Shown here piece after piece: positions 17,019 through 24,744 of a DNA stretch of 30,217 nucleotides (positions are counted from its first letter, which is position 1; the number at the start of each line of letters is the position of its first letter). The stretch is from the NCBI GenBank assembly GCA_023402505.1, contig JAEYGD010000418.1:1-30217 (forward strand), in the 5' to 3' direction. This DNA comes from Actinomycetes bacterium. Its GTDB lineage: Bacteria > Actinomycetota > Actinomycetes > Mycobacteriales > Micromonosporaceae. The position numbers and the translations under genes were made by a program. The notes beneath the pieces are model-generated. The model worked only from the letters and a program-made list of their open reading frames with translations, made no database searches and was not told where the DNA came from.

Positions 17019-17902
17019 CAGGTCACCGCCTCGCCGTACTTCTCGGCCAGCAGGCCGAGGAGATAGGTGCCGTACCCGCTCTTGGCCAGCGGCTCGGCGA
17101 GAGCGCGCAGCCGCTCGTCGTCGATCAGGCCGGCCCGCCAGGCGACCTCCTCGACGCAGCCGATCTTCATACCCTGACGTTCCTCGATCACCCGCACGAA
17201 CTCGGCGGCCTGCATCATCGAGGTGAACGTCCCCGTGTCCAGCCAGGCGGTGCCCCGGTCCAGCACCGTCACCGACAGCTCGCCGGCCTTCAGATACGCC
17301 TCGTTCACCGCGGTGATCTCCAGCTCGCCCCGCTCGCTGGGCGTCAGACCACGGGCGATCTCCACCACCCGGTTGTCGTAGAAGTAGAGGCCGGGCACCG
17401 CGTAACGGGACTTCGGCTTCTCCGGCTTCTCCTCGATCGACAGCACGCGGCCATCGGCGTCGAAGTCGACGACGCCGTACGCCGCCGGGTCCGCCACCGG
17501 GTACGCGAAGACGCGTCCACCCACCGGATCGCCGTCGGCGGCGAGCTGCCGGCCCAGACCGGCGCCGTGGAAGATGTTGTCGCCCAGGATCAGCGCCACC
17601 GACTGGTCGCCGATGAAGTCGGCCCCCAGGATGAAGGCCTGCGCGATGCCCTCCGGGCGGGCCTGCGTCGCGTACTCGAGGCGCAGTCCCCACTGGCCGC
17701 CGTCACCGAGCAGGCGACGGAACTGGTCCTGGTCCTCCGGCGTGGTGATGATCAAAATCTCCCGCACGCCGGCCATCACGAGGGTGGAGAGCGGGTAGTA
17801 GATCATCGGCTTGTCGAAGACCGGCATGAGTTGCTTGGACACCGCACGGGTGATCGGCCAGAGCCGGGAACCGGTGCCACCGGCGAGAAGGATTCCGCGC
17901 AC
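17015..17902 (-). CDS. rmlA: Glucose-1-phosphate thymidylyltransferase RmlA
   Basis: A 295-residue enzyme that joins glucose-1-phosphate and dTTP to give dTDP-glucose, the first step of the dTDP-rhamnose pathway. Diagnostic segments are the signature GGTGSRLWPITRAVSKQLMPV, FDKPMIYYPLSTLVMAGV, ILGDNIFHG and VLDRGTAWLDTGT. Length and order of motifs are those of normal RmlA. The start is GTG 17902; no ribosome site is visible, but a TAGTCT -10-like box lies 6 nt upstream, which suggests leaderless translation. The gene reads away from rmlB, with only 87 bp between the two start codons, so the intergenic space must hold both promoters. It is followed by rmlC with a 4-base overlap. Confidence 0.96.
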   Translation of the reverse strand: MRGILLAGGTGSRLWPITRAVSKQLMPVFDKPMIYYPLSTLVMAGVREILIITTPEDQDQFRRLLGDGGQWGLRLEYATQARPEGIAQAFILGADFIGDQSVALILGDNIFHGAGLGRQLAADGDPVGGRVFAYPVADPAAYGVVDFDADGRVLSIEEKPEKPKSRYAVPGLYFYDNRVVEIARGLTPSERGELEITAVNEAYLKAGELSVTVLDRGTAWLDTGTFTSMMQAAEFVRVIEERQGMKIGCVEEVAWRAGLIDDERLRALAEPLAKSGYGTYLLGLLAEKYGEAVTW

Positions 17903-17908
17903 GCGGGG

Positions 17909-17914
17909 AGACTA
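17909..17914 (-). promoter_or_regulatory. -10-like TAGTCT for rmlA
   Basis: TAGTCT on the minus strand fits TANNNT and is separated by 6 nt from the GTG start of rmlA, so transcription would begin at or next to the start codon. No good -35 is seen. Confidence 0.4.
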
Positions 17915-17974
17915 CCTGCGTGAACGCGAATCCGATGTCCCGGTCGGCCGGCCCCGGGCGAGCGGGTGTTCGCG

Positions 17975-17980
17975 TACACT
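17975..17980 (+). promoter_or_regulatory. -10-like TACACT for rmlB
   Basis: TACACT lies 9 nt before the GTG start of rmlB, where no ribosome site is found. It fits a promoter for a leaderless or nearly leaderless rmlB-rmlD message. No clear -35 is visible. Confidence 0.4.
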
Positions 17981-17989
17981 CCTCGACCC

Positions 17990-19003
17990 GTGAGGATTCT
18001 CGTCACCGGCGGAGCCGGATTCATCGGGTCGGAGTACGTCCGGATGCTCCTCGGCGTGCCCGGCGGCAGTGCGGCGGGGGTGCCGGCACTGGAGCCGGCC
18101 GGCGTCACCGTGCTCGATGCGCTTACCTACTCGGGCAACCTGGCCAACCTGGCGCCGGTCGCCGAGGACCAGCGGCTCCGGTTCGTGCAGGGCGACATCT
18201 GCGACGCCGCCCTGGTCGCCGAGGTCGTGCCCGGCCACGACGTGATCGTGCACTTCGCCGCCGAGTCGCACGTCGACCGGTCGATCGCCGGGGCGGCGCC
18301 GTTCGTCACCACAAACGTGCTCGGCACCCAGACGCTGCTCGACGCGGCGCTGCGGCACGGGACGTCCCGGTTCGTGCACGTCTCCACCGACGAGGTGTAC
18401 GGCTCCATCGACGAGGGCTCCTGGACCGAGACCTGGCCGCTGTCGCCGAACTCGCCGTACTCGGCGTCCAAGGCCGGCTCGGACCTGCTGGCACTGGCCT
18501 ACCACCGCACCCACGGCATGGACGTGGTGGTCACCCGGTGCTCCAACAACTACGGGCCGTACCAGTTCCCCGAGAAGGTCATCCCCCTGTTCGTCACCAA
18601 CCTGCTGGACGGCCGTACCGTGCCGCTCTACGGCGACGGCGGAAACATCCGGGACTGGCTGCACGTACACGACCACTGCCGGGGTATCGCGCTGGCCCAG
18701 ATGAAGGGCCGTGCCGGCGAGGTCTACAACATCGGCGGCGGAACGGAGCTGACCAACAAAGAACTCACCGGACGGTTGTTGGCGGCGTGCGGAGCCGACT
18801 GGGACCGGGTGGAGCTGGTCACCGACCGCAAGGGCCACGACCGCCGGTACTCCCTCGACATCGGCAAGATCAGCTCAGAGCTGGGGTACGCACCGAGCGT
18901 CGACCTGGACCGGGGCCTCGCCGACACGGTGCGGTGGTACCGCGACAACCGGGCCTGGTGGGAGCCGCTGAAGGCCCGTCCGTCGTCCGTCGTCGTCGGA
19001 TGA
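17990..19003 (+). CDS. rmlB: dTDP-glucose 4,6-dehydratase RmlB
   Basis: A 337-residue extended short-chain dehydrogenase that turns dTDP-glucose into dTDP-4-keto-6-deoxyglucose with bound NAD+. It has the cofactor motif GGAGFIGS (7-14), HFAAESHVDRSI (88-99), the catalytic STDEVYG (Thr133-Asp134-Glu135), the active-site Tyr157 and Lys161 in PYSASKAGSD, and CSNNYGPYQFPEKVIPLF. This is the full RmlB signature. The start is GTG 17990, giving VRILVTGGAGFIG; an upstream GTG in frame (17966) would add eight residues across the -10-like box. It overlaps rmlD by 4 bases (ATGA). Confidence 0.96.
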   Translation: MRILVTGGAGFIGSEYVRMLLGVPGGSAAGVPALEPAGVTVLDALTYSGNLANLAPVAEDQRLRFVQGDICDAALVAEVVPGHDVIVHFAAESHVDRSIAGAAPFVTTNVLGTQTLLDAALRHGTSRFVHVSTDEVYGSIDEGSWTETWPLSPNSPYSASKAGSDLLALAYHRTHGMDVVVTRCSNNYGPYQFPEKVIPLFVTNLLDGRTVPLYGDGGNIRDWLHVHDHCRGIALAQMKGRAGEVYNIGGGTELTNKELTGRLLAACGADWDRVELVTDRKGHDRRYSLDIGKISSELGYAPSVDLDRGLADTVRWYRDNRAWWEPLKARPSSVVVG

Positions 19004-19884
19004 GCCGACTGCTGGTCACCGGTGCCGGCGGGATGCTGGGACGGGACCTGCTGGCGGTCCTGCGATCCCGCCCCGATTTGTCGGTGACAGCCGCGACGCG
19101 CGCCGATCTCGACATCACCGAGCCGGACGCGGTCCGGTCCGCCGTCGCCGGTCACGACATCGTGATCAACGCCGCCGCCTGGACCGACGTGGACGGCGCG
19201 GAGACCCGCGAGGATGCCGCGACCGCCGTCAACGGTGACGCCGTCGCGCACTTGGCCGACGCGTGCGCCCGTACCGGCGCCCGGCTGATCCAGGTCTCGA
19301 CCGATTACGTCTTCCCCGGTGACGCCTCCGCCCCGTACCAGGAGGACGCCGCCACCTCGCCGGTCAACGCGTACGGACGCAGCAAGCTCGCCGGCGAACT
19401 GGCCGTGACCCGGCTGCTCCCGGAGCGCGGCTACATCGTGCGGACGGCGTGGCTCTACGGCGAACACGGCCCCAACTTCGTCGCCACCATGCTGCGGCTG
19501 GCCGGCGAGCGGGAGTTCCTCGACGTGGTGGACGACCAGCGTGGACAGCCCACCTGGTCGTACGACCTGGCGGGGCAGCTGGTCGCGCTGGCCGACGCCG
19601 CCCTCGCCGGCCGTGCCGCTCCCGGCCCCTACCACGGCACCGCATCCGGCGAAACCACCTGGTACGGCCTCGCCCGCGCGGTCTTCGCCCTGCGCGGCCT
19701 GGATCCCGAGCGGGTCCGGCCGACCACCAGCGCCCACTACCGCCGCCCGGCGCCCCGTCCGGCGTACAGCGTCCTGAGCCACGGTCGTTGGGCCGCCGCC
19801 GGCCTGCCACCCCTGCCGGACTGGCACTCGACCCTGGCCCGGGCGCTGGACGCGCTGGTGGGCACGGTTCCCGACCGGAGCTGA
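19000..19884 (+). CDS. rmlD: dTDP-4-dehydrorhamnose reductase RmlD
   Basis: A 294-residue reductase that completes dTDP-L-rhamnose synthesis by NAD(P)H reduction of the 4-keto group. It starts MSRLLVTGAGGMLGRDLL (nucleotide-binding motif) and has INAAAWTDVDGAE, the family segment VSTDYVFPGD and the catalytic NAYGRSKLAGE (Tyr and Lys). RTAWLYGEHGPNFV and DQRGQPTW match RmlD substrate-binding segments. The start ATG overlaps the rmlB stop by 4 bases. It ends convergent with the sugar-phosphate transferase gene, with 82 bp between the stops. Confidence 0.95.
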   Translation: MSRLLVTGAGGMLGRDLLAVLRSRPDLSVTAATRADLDITEPDAVRSAVAGHDIVINAAAWTDVDGAETREDAATAVNGDAVAHLADACARTGARLIQVSTDYVFPGDASAPYQEDAATSPVNAYGRSKLAGELAVTRLLPERGYIVRTAWLYGEHGPNFVATMLRLAGEREFLDVVDDQRGQPTWSYDLAGQLVALADAALAGRAAPGPYHGTASGETTWYGLARAVFALRGLDPERVRPTTSAHYRRPAPRPAYSVLSHGRWAAAGLPPLPDWHSTLARALDALVGTVPDRS

Positions 19885-19945
19885 CCGGCGCCCGCCACCG
19901 ACCGCCCACGTCGGACCCGCCGACCGGGGATTCGCCGACGGTGCG

Positions 19946-19957
19946 CCCCGGCCGGGG
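19946..19957. terminator. Palindrome between convergent rmlD and sugar transferase genes
   Basis: CCCCGGCCGGGG is a perfect 12-bp palindrome in the 82-bp gap between two convergent genes, flanked by further GC-rich complementary bases. It has no T tract. A bidirectional termination role is possible but weakly supported. Confidence 0.28.
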
Positions 19958-19966
19958 ACGGCGCTG

Positions 19967-21514
19967 TCAGCGGCCTCCGCCGCGGAACACCTCGGCCACC
20001 GTACGCAGCACGATCTTGATGTCGAGCCAGAGCGACCAGTTCTCGATGTAGTAGTTGTCGAACCGGGCCCGGTCGGAGATCGGCGTGTCGCCGCGCAGCC
20101 CGCTGACCTGCGCGAGCCCGGTGAGCCCGACGGGAACCCGGTGCCGGGCGGCGTAGTCCGGGTACTCGGCCGAGAACTTCTCGACGAAGTACGGCCGCTC
20201 CGGCCGCGGTCCGACCACGCTCATGTCACCGCGCAGGATGTTCCACAGCTGCGGTAGCTCGTCCAGCGAGGTCCGGCGCATGAACCGGCCGATGGGACCG
20301 ACGCGCTTGTCGTGCGCGATCGACCAGTTGGTCTGGGACTCCTGCTCGTTCACCGGACGCATCGACCGGAACTTGATCACGTTGAACGGCTTGCCGAAGC
20401 GGCCGATCCGCTCCTGGTGGAAGAAGATCCCCGGGCCGCCGTCGATGAACGTGGCGATGGCGCAGAGCAACAGCACCGGGCTCAACGCGATCAGAGCGAC
20501 TGCGGCGAACAGCATGTCGGAGGCCCGCTTGATGGCCCACCGCGGGCCGGAGAGCGAGATGTCGCCGATCTTTACGATCGGGATGGCTCCGATGTGATCG
20601 GGGTACCCGCCCTGGTGGGAGCGGGAGCCCCACAGCCGCGGCACGGCCCAGAGGTCGCAGCGCGAGCTGCGTGGCCGGAGCAGGGTCGCCATGAGGGTCG
20701 ACTCGAGGCAGTCCGGTTCGGCGATGACCAGGACCTCGCATTCGAGCAGCCGTACCAGGTGTTCGAGGTCGTCGAGGGTGCCGCTCAGGGGGAGCGCGCC
20801 GGTGCCGTCCCGCGACGGGGCGTCGACGCAGCCGACGAACCGCAGGCCGTACTGGGGGTAGCGGCGTAGCAGCCGGGCGAGTTCCAGACCGATCGGGCCG
20901 CTACCGATGATGATGGCGTTGTGCTCCGTCCAGCGGCGCTTCCGCACCAGGATCGTCAACGCCCGGCTGGCCGCCCGGCCGACGATCACCAGGCCCGCGG
21001 AGAGAGCGACATCGCGCATGAACCCCCCGACGTACGCCACCGACGAGTGGCGTTCCGCCGCGATGATGGCCACCACCGCGGCCGAGGCCAGCAGCCGCCC
21101 GCCGAGGCTCGGCAACTCGTCCAGGATGCTCACGTGCCGACGGGGCCGGTAGAGTCCGCCGGCCGCGAAGAAGCACACCGTGAGCGCGGCGTTGGCGAGC
21201 GTCCCGCGCCAGTAGTCCTGGCTCAACAGCAAGGGCGTGAGCAGCGCGACGATGTCGATCGGGACGGTCATCATCCACGCCCGCAGCCACCGGGTGCGGG
21301 ACGAGGTACGGGACGGGGCGTACGGCAGGACGGCCGTCGTCGCGAGGCCGGATACCGTTGGAGCGGGCGGTTCCTGCGGCAGCGGGATGGACGGTACCGC
21401 CAGGACGGTGCCGTCATCGCCGGGGTCGTCATCGGGAGGCCCGACGTGCCTCGGCACTCCGTCGGACGGCGATCTGGGCGCAGTGGAACGACTGGTCGCC
21501 GAGTGGCTGGACAC
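19967..21514 (-). CDS. Polyprenyl-phosphate sugar-1-phosphate transferase (initiating PGT)
   Basis: A 515-residue WbaP/WcaJ-type enzyme that moves a sugar-1-phosphate from a nucleotide sugar to undecaprenyl or decaprenyl phosphate, starting repeat-unit synthesis. A disordered N-terminus (1-75) is followed by about four membrane helices (79-190), a Rossmann-like CoA-binding-type domain (200-320; IIIGSGPIGLELARLL) and the bacterial sugar transferase domain (326-515). The last shows KRASDMLFAAVALIALSPV, KFRSM, RRTSLDELPQLWNILRGDM with the key Asp-Glu pair (418-419), SVVGPRPERP and GLTGLAQVSG. The start is GTG 21514 after GGGGAGG at 8-nt spacing; the frame is open upstream to 21601. It is read after the LCP gene. 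The sugar (glucose, galactose or a related hexose) is not clear. Confidence 0.93.
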   Translation of the reverse strand: MSSHSATSRSTAPRSPSDGVPRHVGPPDDDPGDDGTVLAVPSIPLPQEPPAPTVSGLATTAVLPYAPSRTSSRTRWLRAWMMTVPIDIVALLTPLLLSQDYWRGTLANAALTVCFFAAGGLYRPRRHVSILDELPSLGGRLLASAAVVAIIAAERHSSVAYVGGFMRDVALSAGLVIVGRAASRALTILVRKRRWTEHNAIIIGSGPIGLELARLLRRYPQYGLRFVGCVDAPSRDGTGALPLSGTLDDLEHLVRLLECEVLVIAEPDCLESTLMATLLRPRSSRCDLWAVPRLWGSRSHQGGYPDHIGAIPIVKIGDISLSGPRWAIKRASDMLFAAVALIALSPVLLLCAIATFIDGGPGIFFHQERIGRFGKPFNVIKFRSMRPVNEQESQTNWSIAHDKRVGPIGRFMRRTSLDELPQLWNILRGDMSVVGPRPERPYFVEKFSAEYPDYAARHRVPVGLTGLAQVSGLRGDTPISDRARFDNYYIENWSLWLDIKIVLRTVAEVFRGGGR

Positions 21515-21624
21515 GTTTAGACCCTCCCCGTGACTGCCCCTGGGTCGACCAGCCGACCTGAGGGCGACCGAAGGATACGACCCACTACGGCGTGTCGCCA
21601 TGGCCGCCAGGCCAGTTCAGTCTC

Positions 21625-22686
21625 CTACTTTGCGGCGGACAGAATCTCGGTCACGGAGTCGCGGCGTACCGCGTCGAAGACCCGCTCCGCCTTCTCCTTG
21701 TCGGCCAGGACCACGCTCTCGTTGCCCATCCGGCCGGTCCCCTTGGTGGGACAGGTCAGGAAGGTCAGGTTACCGCTGCGCAGGCCCCGCATCTCGCTCG
21801 CCAGGTCCAGCAGGGACAGTGACCGGTCCACCGCGACGGAGTCCGCCGTCGCTTGGACGAAGGAGTTCAGCTTGGCCGGGTTGGCCAGCGTCCCGCCGGA
21901 CGCAGCCTTGTCCAGGATCGCCTTGATGACCTGCTGCTGGTGGCGGATCCGGGCGAAGTCGCCGTCGGCGAAGGCATGCCGCTCACGGGCGTAGTCGAGC
22001 GCCGCGGCCCCGTCCATCGTCTGCCGGCCCGCCTGGAAGGTGCGACTGCCCTGGAGCGAGTAGGCGGTGGTGAAGCCCTTCTCCACGTCGACGTCGATGC
22101 CGCCGAGGGCGTCGACGATCTCCTTGAAGCCGGCGAAGTCGACCATCGTCACGTGGTCGACGCGGACTCCGGTGAACTTCTCGACCGTCTGGACCATCAG
22201 CGGGACGCCGCCCCACGCGAAGGAGGCGTTGATCTTGGCGTCCCGACCGCCACGTCCCTGCGGCGACTTAGGCACGTTCACCCACGTGTCCCGGGGGATC
22301 GAGATGAGCTGCGCACTCTTCCGGTCTGCCGGAAGATGGGCCAGGATGATCGTGTCGGTGCGGGACCCGGACGTGTTGCTCGGGTCACGGGAGTCGCTAC
22401 CGAGGATCATGATGTTCATGGCGTCCTTCGCCACGACCTGCGGCCGGGACTCCTCCGGCACACCGTCGAACGCGTCGACCCGCTCGATCCCGGACTCGAC
22501 CGACCGCAGGTACAGCCCACCCGCGATCATGCCGCCGCCGCCGAGCAGCGCCAGCACGAGGAAGGTGATGAGCAGGGCCTTCTGCCAACGCGGACGCCGC
22601 TTGCGAGGCTTGCCGGCCGGCTCCGGGTCCCGCTGGATGTCGAGAACCTGGGTCTCGGGCTCCGCGTACGACTCGCGATATGGCAT
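21625..22686 (-). CDS. LytR-CpsA-Psr (LCP) family wall polymer ligase
   Basis: A 353-residue LCP enzyme that transfers polyprenyl-linked glycopolymers to peptidoglycan on the outer face of the membrane. It has a cytoplasmic N-terminus with a KPRKRRPRWQK patch, one membrane helix (36-60), and the LCP domain with MILGSDSR (93-100), RTDTIILAHL (109-118), the Arg-Asp of SIPRDTW (129-135), INASFAWGG and DYARERHAFADGDFARIRHQQQ. These include the Arg and Asp residues that hold the pyrophosphate head group. It is read just before the initiating sugar transferase gene (110-bp gap), which supports attachment of the locus product to the wall. The start is ATG 22686, without a ribosome site; a TAGCAT -10-like box is 6 nt upstream. 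Confidence 0.94.
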   Translation of the reverse strand: MPYRESYAEPETQVLDIQRDPEPAGKPRKRRPRWQKALLITFLVLALLGGGGMIAGGLYLRSVESGIERVDAFDGVPEESRPQVVAKDAMNIMILGSDSRDPSNTSGSRTDTIILAHLPADRKSAQLISIPRDTWVNVPKSPQGRGGRDAKINASFAWGGVPLMVQTVEKFTGVRVDHVTMVDFAGFKEIVDALGGIDVDVEKGFTTAYSLQGSRTFQAGRQTMDGAAALDYARERHAFADGDFARIRHQQQVIKAILDKAASGGTLANPAKLNSFVQATADSVAVDRSLSLLDLASEMRGLRSGNLTFLTCPTKGTGRMGNESVVLADKEKAERVFDAVRRDSVTEILSAAK

Positions 22687-22692
22687 GGCGTG

Positions 22693-22698
22693 ATGCTA
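22693..22698 (-). promoter_or_regulatory. -10-like TAGCAT for the LCP gene
   Basis: TAGCAT on the minus strand ends 6 nt before the LCP start codon, matching the arrangement before rmlA and the polymerase gene. It suggests a leaderless transcript. The -35 is not evident. Confidence 0.4.
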
Positions 22699-22756
22699 CT
22701 GAGTTCGCCTCGCGACCGCGTACCCCCGTCCGGGCCGGGCTGGGTGGGCGTCAGGA

Positions 22757-22770
22757 ATGAAAGTTCTCAT
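22757..22770. promoter_or_regulatory. Second RpiR-like palindrome between LCP and MOSC genes
   Basis: TGAAAGTTCTCA (22758-22769), flanked by A and T to extend the dyad, differs from the hut-promoter palindrome (read on the other strand) at one of 12 bases. It sits in the 171-bp divergent gap. It may be a second target of an RpiR protein or a chance match. Confidence 0.3.
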
Positions 22771-22857
22771 CCCATCGGGTCGACCCGGCCTGGCGGAAAC
22801 GTCCCGTGGACCGGGCCACGGTCCACCGGGCGCCGACTGGCGTGGCATGGTGGGCCG

Positions 22858-23673
22858 GTGCGACTGAGCGCGATCCACACGTACCCGGTCAAGGGGTGTC
22901 ACCGGCTCGACCACGACGACGCCCAGGTCCGGCCGTGGGGCCTGACCGGCGACCGGCGGTGGATGGTCGTCGACGCCTCGGGTGTCGGTGTCACCCAACG
23001 AGAGGTCGCCGGCCTGGTCGCGCTGCGTGCGCAGACCCGGGCCGGTGGTCTCGTACTGCGCGCCGCCGGTCACCCCGACCTCGACGTCGCGGAACCGTCC
23101 GGCGGCGACCCGGTCGCGGTCCGTACCTTCCGCAGCCGCAAGGTGCCGGTGCCGGCGCTGCCCGCCGGGCCGGCCGCCGACGCGTGGGTCAGCGCGCTGC
23201 TCGACCGGCCGGTGCGCCTGGTGTGGCTGGCCCGCCCGACGCGGCACATCCCCGCCGGCGACCGGGAGCACGACACGGGGGACCAGGTCAGTTTCGCCGA
23301 CGCCTACCCGGTGCTGCTCGCCAGCACCGCCTCCCTCGACGCGCTCACCGGCTGGCTCGCCGAGGCCGGCGAACCGCCGGTGCCGATCTCGCGATTCCGC
23401 CCCAACCTCGTCGTCGACGGCGCGCCGGCCTGGGTTGAGGACGAGTGGGTCGGTCGCCCGCTGCGCATCGGCGGCGTCCGCTTCCGCGCCGCCGGCCCGT
23501 GCGACCGCTGCGTGGTGACCACCACCGACCAGGAGACCGGGGTACGCGGGAAGGAACCCCTGCGCACGCTGGGCCGCTACCGCAACGTGCGGCAGAAGCT
23601 CCTGTTCGGACTGAATCTCGTACCCGTCGACACCGGCCGGGTGGCGCTCGGTGACGAGGTGGTCGTGGCTTGA
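22858..23673 (+). CDS. MOSC-domain protein (YcbX-like)
   Basis: A 271-residue protein with an N-terminal MOSC beta-barrel domain (1-about 100; YPVKGCHRL at 9-17, DRRWMVVD at 32-39) and a C-terminal MOSC domain (about 140-271). Characteristic segments are SRFRPNLVVDG (178-188), the GPCDRCVVTTTDQETG segment with Cys215 and Cys218, and KLLFGLNLVPVDTG. The conserved cysteine is thought to carry sulfur or bind molybdopterin. Relatives such as YcbX act with molybdenum cofactor in reducing N-hydroxylated compounds, or are linked to cofactor sulfuration. The start is GTG 22858; no clear ribosome site precedes it. The neighbours give no functional hint: the LCP gene is divergent and the tRNA and bcp are on the opposite strand. 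Confidence 0.9.
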   Translation: MRLSAIHTYPVKGCHRLDHDDAQVRPWGLTGDRRWMVVDASGVGVTQREVAGLVALRAQTRAGGLVLRAAGHPDLDVAEPSGGDPVAVRTFRSRKVPVPALPAGPAADAWVSALLDRPVRLVWLARPTRHIPAGDREHDTGDQVSFADAYPVLLASTASLDALTGWLAEAGEPPVPISRFRPNLVVDGAPAWVEDEWVGRPLRIGGVRFRAAGPCDRCVVTTTDQETGVRGKEPLRTLGRYRNVRQKLLFGLNLVPVDTGRVALGDEVVVA

Positions 23674-23702
23674 CGCCTCGATACCGGGCCGCGGAGGAGA
23701 AG

Positions 23703-23776
23703 TAGGGCCGGCGGGACTCGAACCCGCACTGGTGCGGACCTAAACCGCATGCCTCTGCCAGTTGGGCTACGGCCCC
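23703..23776 (-). tRNA. tRNA-Leu(UAG) with a short variable loop
   Basis: The 74-nt minus-strand sequence folds as a full cloverleaf. The acceptor GGGGCCG pairs with CGGCCCT (G1-U72 wobble, A73, no encoded CCA). The anticodon stem TGCGG/CCGCA carries loop TTTAGGT, with anticodon UAG at 23740-23742 and G37, as in tRNA-Leu. The T stem GCGGG/CCCGC carries TTCGAGT. The D arm GCC...GGC with an 11-nt loop ending TGGCAGA resembles that of tRNA-Leu. The variable region is only CCAGT (5 nt), whereas leucine tRNAs of bacteria normally have a long variable arm. U8, A14, G18-G19, U33, U54-U55-C56 and A58 are all present, so it looks functional. It lies 38 bp after bcp on the same strand. Confidence 0.88.
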
Positions 23777-23814
23777 TTCACCTACGCGACGGTCTCCGGA
23801 TCGTAGTCCACCGC

Positions 23815-24291
23815 TCAGTCCAGGCCGAGGTCGCGGCGGAGCTTGGCGACGTGGCCGGTGGCCTTGACGTTGTAGAGCGCCCGCTCGATCTTGCCGTCGG
23901 CGTCGATGACGAAGGTCGACCGGATCACCCCGGTGACCGTCTTCCCGTACATCTGCTTCTCGCCGTACGCCCCGTACGCGTTGAGCACCGCCCGGTCGGT
24001 GTCGGAGACCAGCGGGAAGGTGATGGCGTCGCGCTCGCGGAACTTCGCCAGTTTCTCCGGCTTGTCCGGCGAGATGCCGACGACCTCGTAGCCGGCGGCC
24101 TGGAGCGAGGCGAGGGAGTCGCGGAAGTCGCAGGCCTGCTTGGTGCAGCCGGGGGTCATCGCGGCCGGGTACGCGTACAGCACGACCTTGCGGCCGCGCA
24201 GGTCGGCCAGCGAGAGCGTGTCACCGGAGTCGGTGGGGAGGCTGAACTCGGGGGCGGGGTCGCCGGGGGAGAGGCGGGCAGGCGCGGTCAT
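23815..24291 (-). CDS. bcp: Thiol peroxidase, peroxiredoxin Q/Bcp family
   Basis: A 158-residue thioredoxin-fold peroxidase that reduces hydrogen and organic peroxides in the cytoplasm. The active site is AMTPGCTKQACDFRD with the peroxidatic Cys49 and resolving Cys54, the CX4C spacing of the BCP/PrxQ group. PAPEFSLPTDSGDTLSL at the N-terminus, VVGISPDKPEKLAKF and RSTFVIDADGKIERALYNVKATGH complete the family pattern. YAYPAAMTPG differs slightly from the more usual YFYPKAMTPG. The start is ATG 24291, giving a normal family length. The tRNA gene follows 38 bp downstream on the same strand. The region upstream is a long non-coding stretch. Confidence 0.95.
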   Translation of the reverse strand: MTAPARLSPGDPAPEFSLPTDSGDTLSLADLRGRKVVLYAYPAAMTPGCTKQACDFRDSLASLQAAGYEVVGISPDKPEKLAKFRERDAITFPLVSDTDRAVLNAYGAYGEKQMYGKTVTGVIRSTFVIDADGKIERALYNVKATGHVAKLRRDLGLD

Positions 24292-24744
24292 GCTGCCGAC
24301 CCTACCGCCGTCCCGCCCGCCGCGATCGGCGCCCGCGCGGTCGGCCCGGCGCGGATCCTGGTGCCACCTGCGGTGGTCGCGTCGCCACCGGTCACTTTCC
24401 GTGGTGGCGTTGTGGGATTACTCGGAGTGCCGGGAGCTGCGGGTGAGCGGGTCGCCTTTCGAGGCTTTGCTCTGCACCCTGATTCGCACCATGTCCTGTG
24501 AGCTGCGCGTTCTTCGGCAGGTCAGTCGGCGGCGCGGACTCCGGCCGTCACGCTTCGTGCCTGGTGCGGATCGGGGTGCAGAGCAAAGGCGGAAAACGGG
24601 GAGTGCGGGCCGCGGGCGCCCGTCGCGCAGGGTGACCGCACGGTCGAACATCTCGCCGGGCGTCTCTCGCGGGGCCGGGGCGCTGCACGCCACGCGCGCG
24701 CCGCCAAGGCGAAGACCTCGTGCGCGTGACCACGGACGTCGTTC
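24292..24744. other. Non-coding stretch with repeats between bcp and the ECF operon
   Basis: No gene is supported in this stretch; open frames here lack start signals and family features. It holds two neighbouring short hairpins (CCACC-TGC-GGTGG at 24364-24376 and CGCCACC/GGTGGCG at 24383-24409) and a long, separated inverted repeat (24465-24588). The rest is featureless by eye. Confidence 0.6.
24465..24588. repeat. Separated 27-bp inverted repeat
   Basis: The arms at 24465-24491 and 24562-24588 are complementary at 25 of 27 bases. Both contain the core CTTTGCTCTGCACCC when read toward the 70-nt centre. The conserved arms suggest a dispersed intergenic element or the remains of a small mobile element, rather than a simple terminator. 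Confidence 0.6.
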
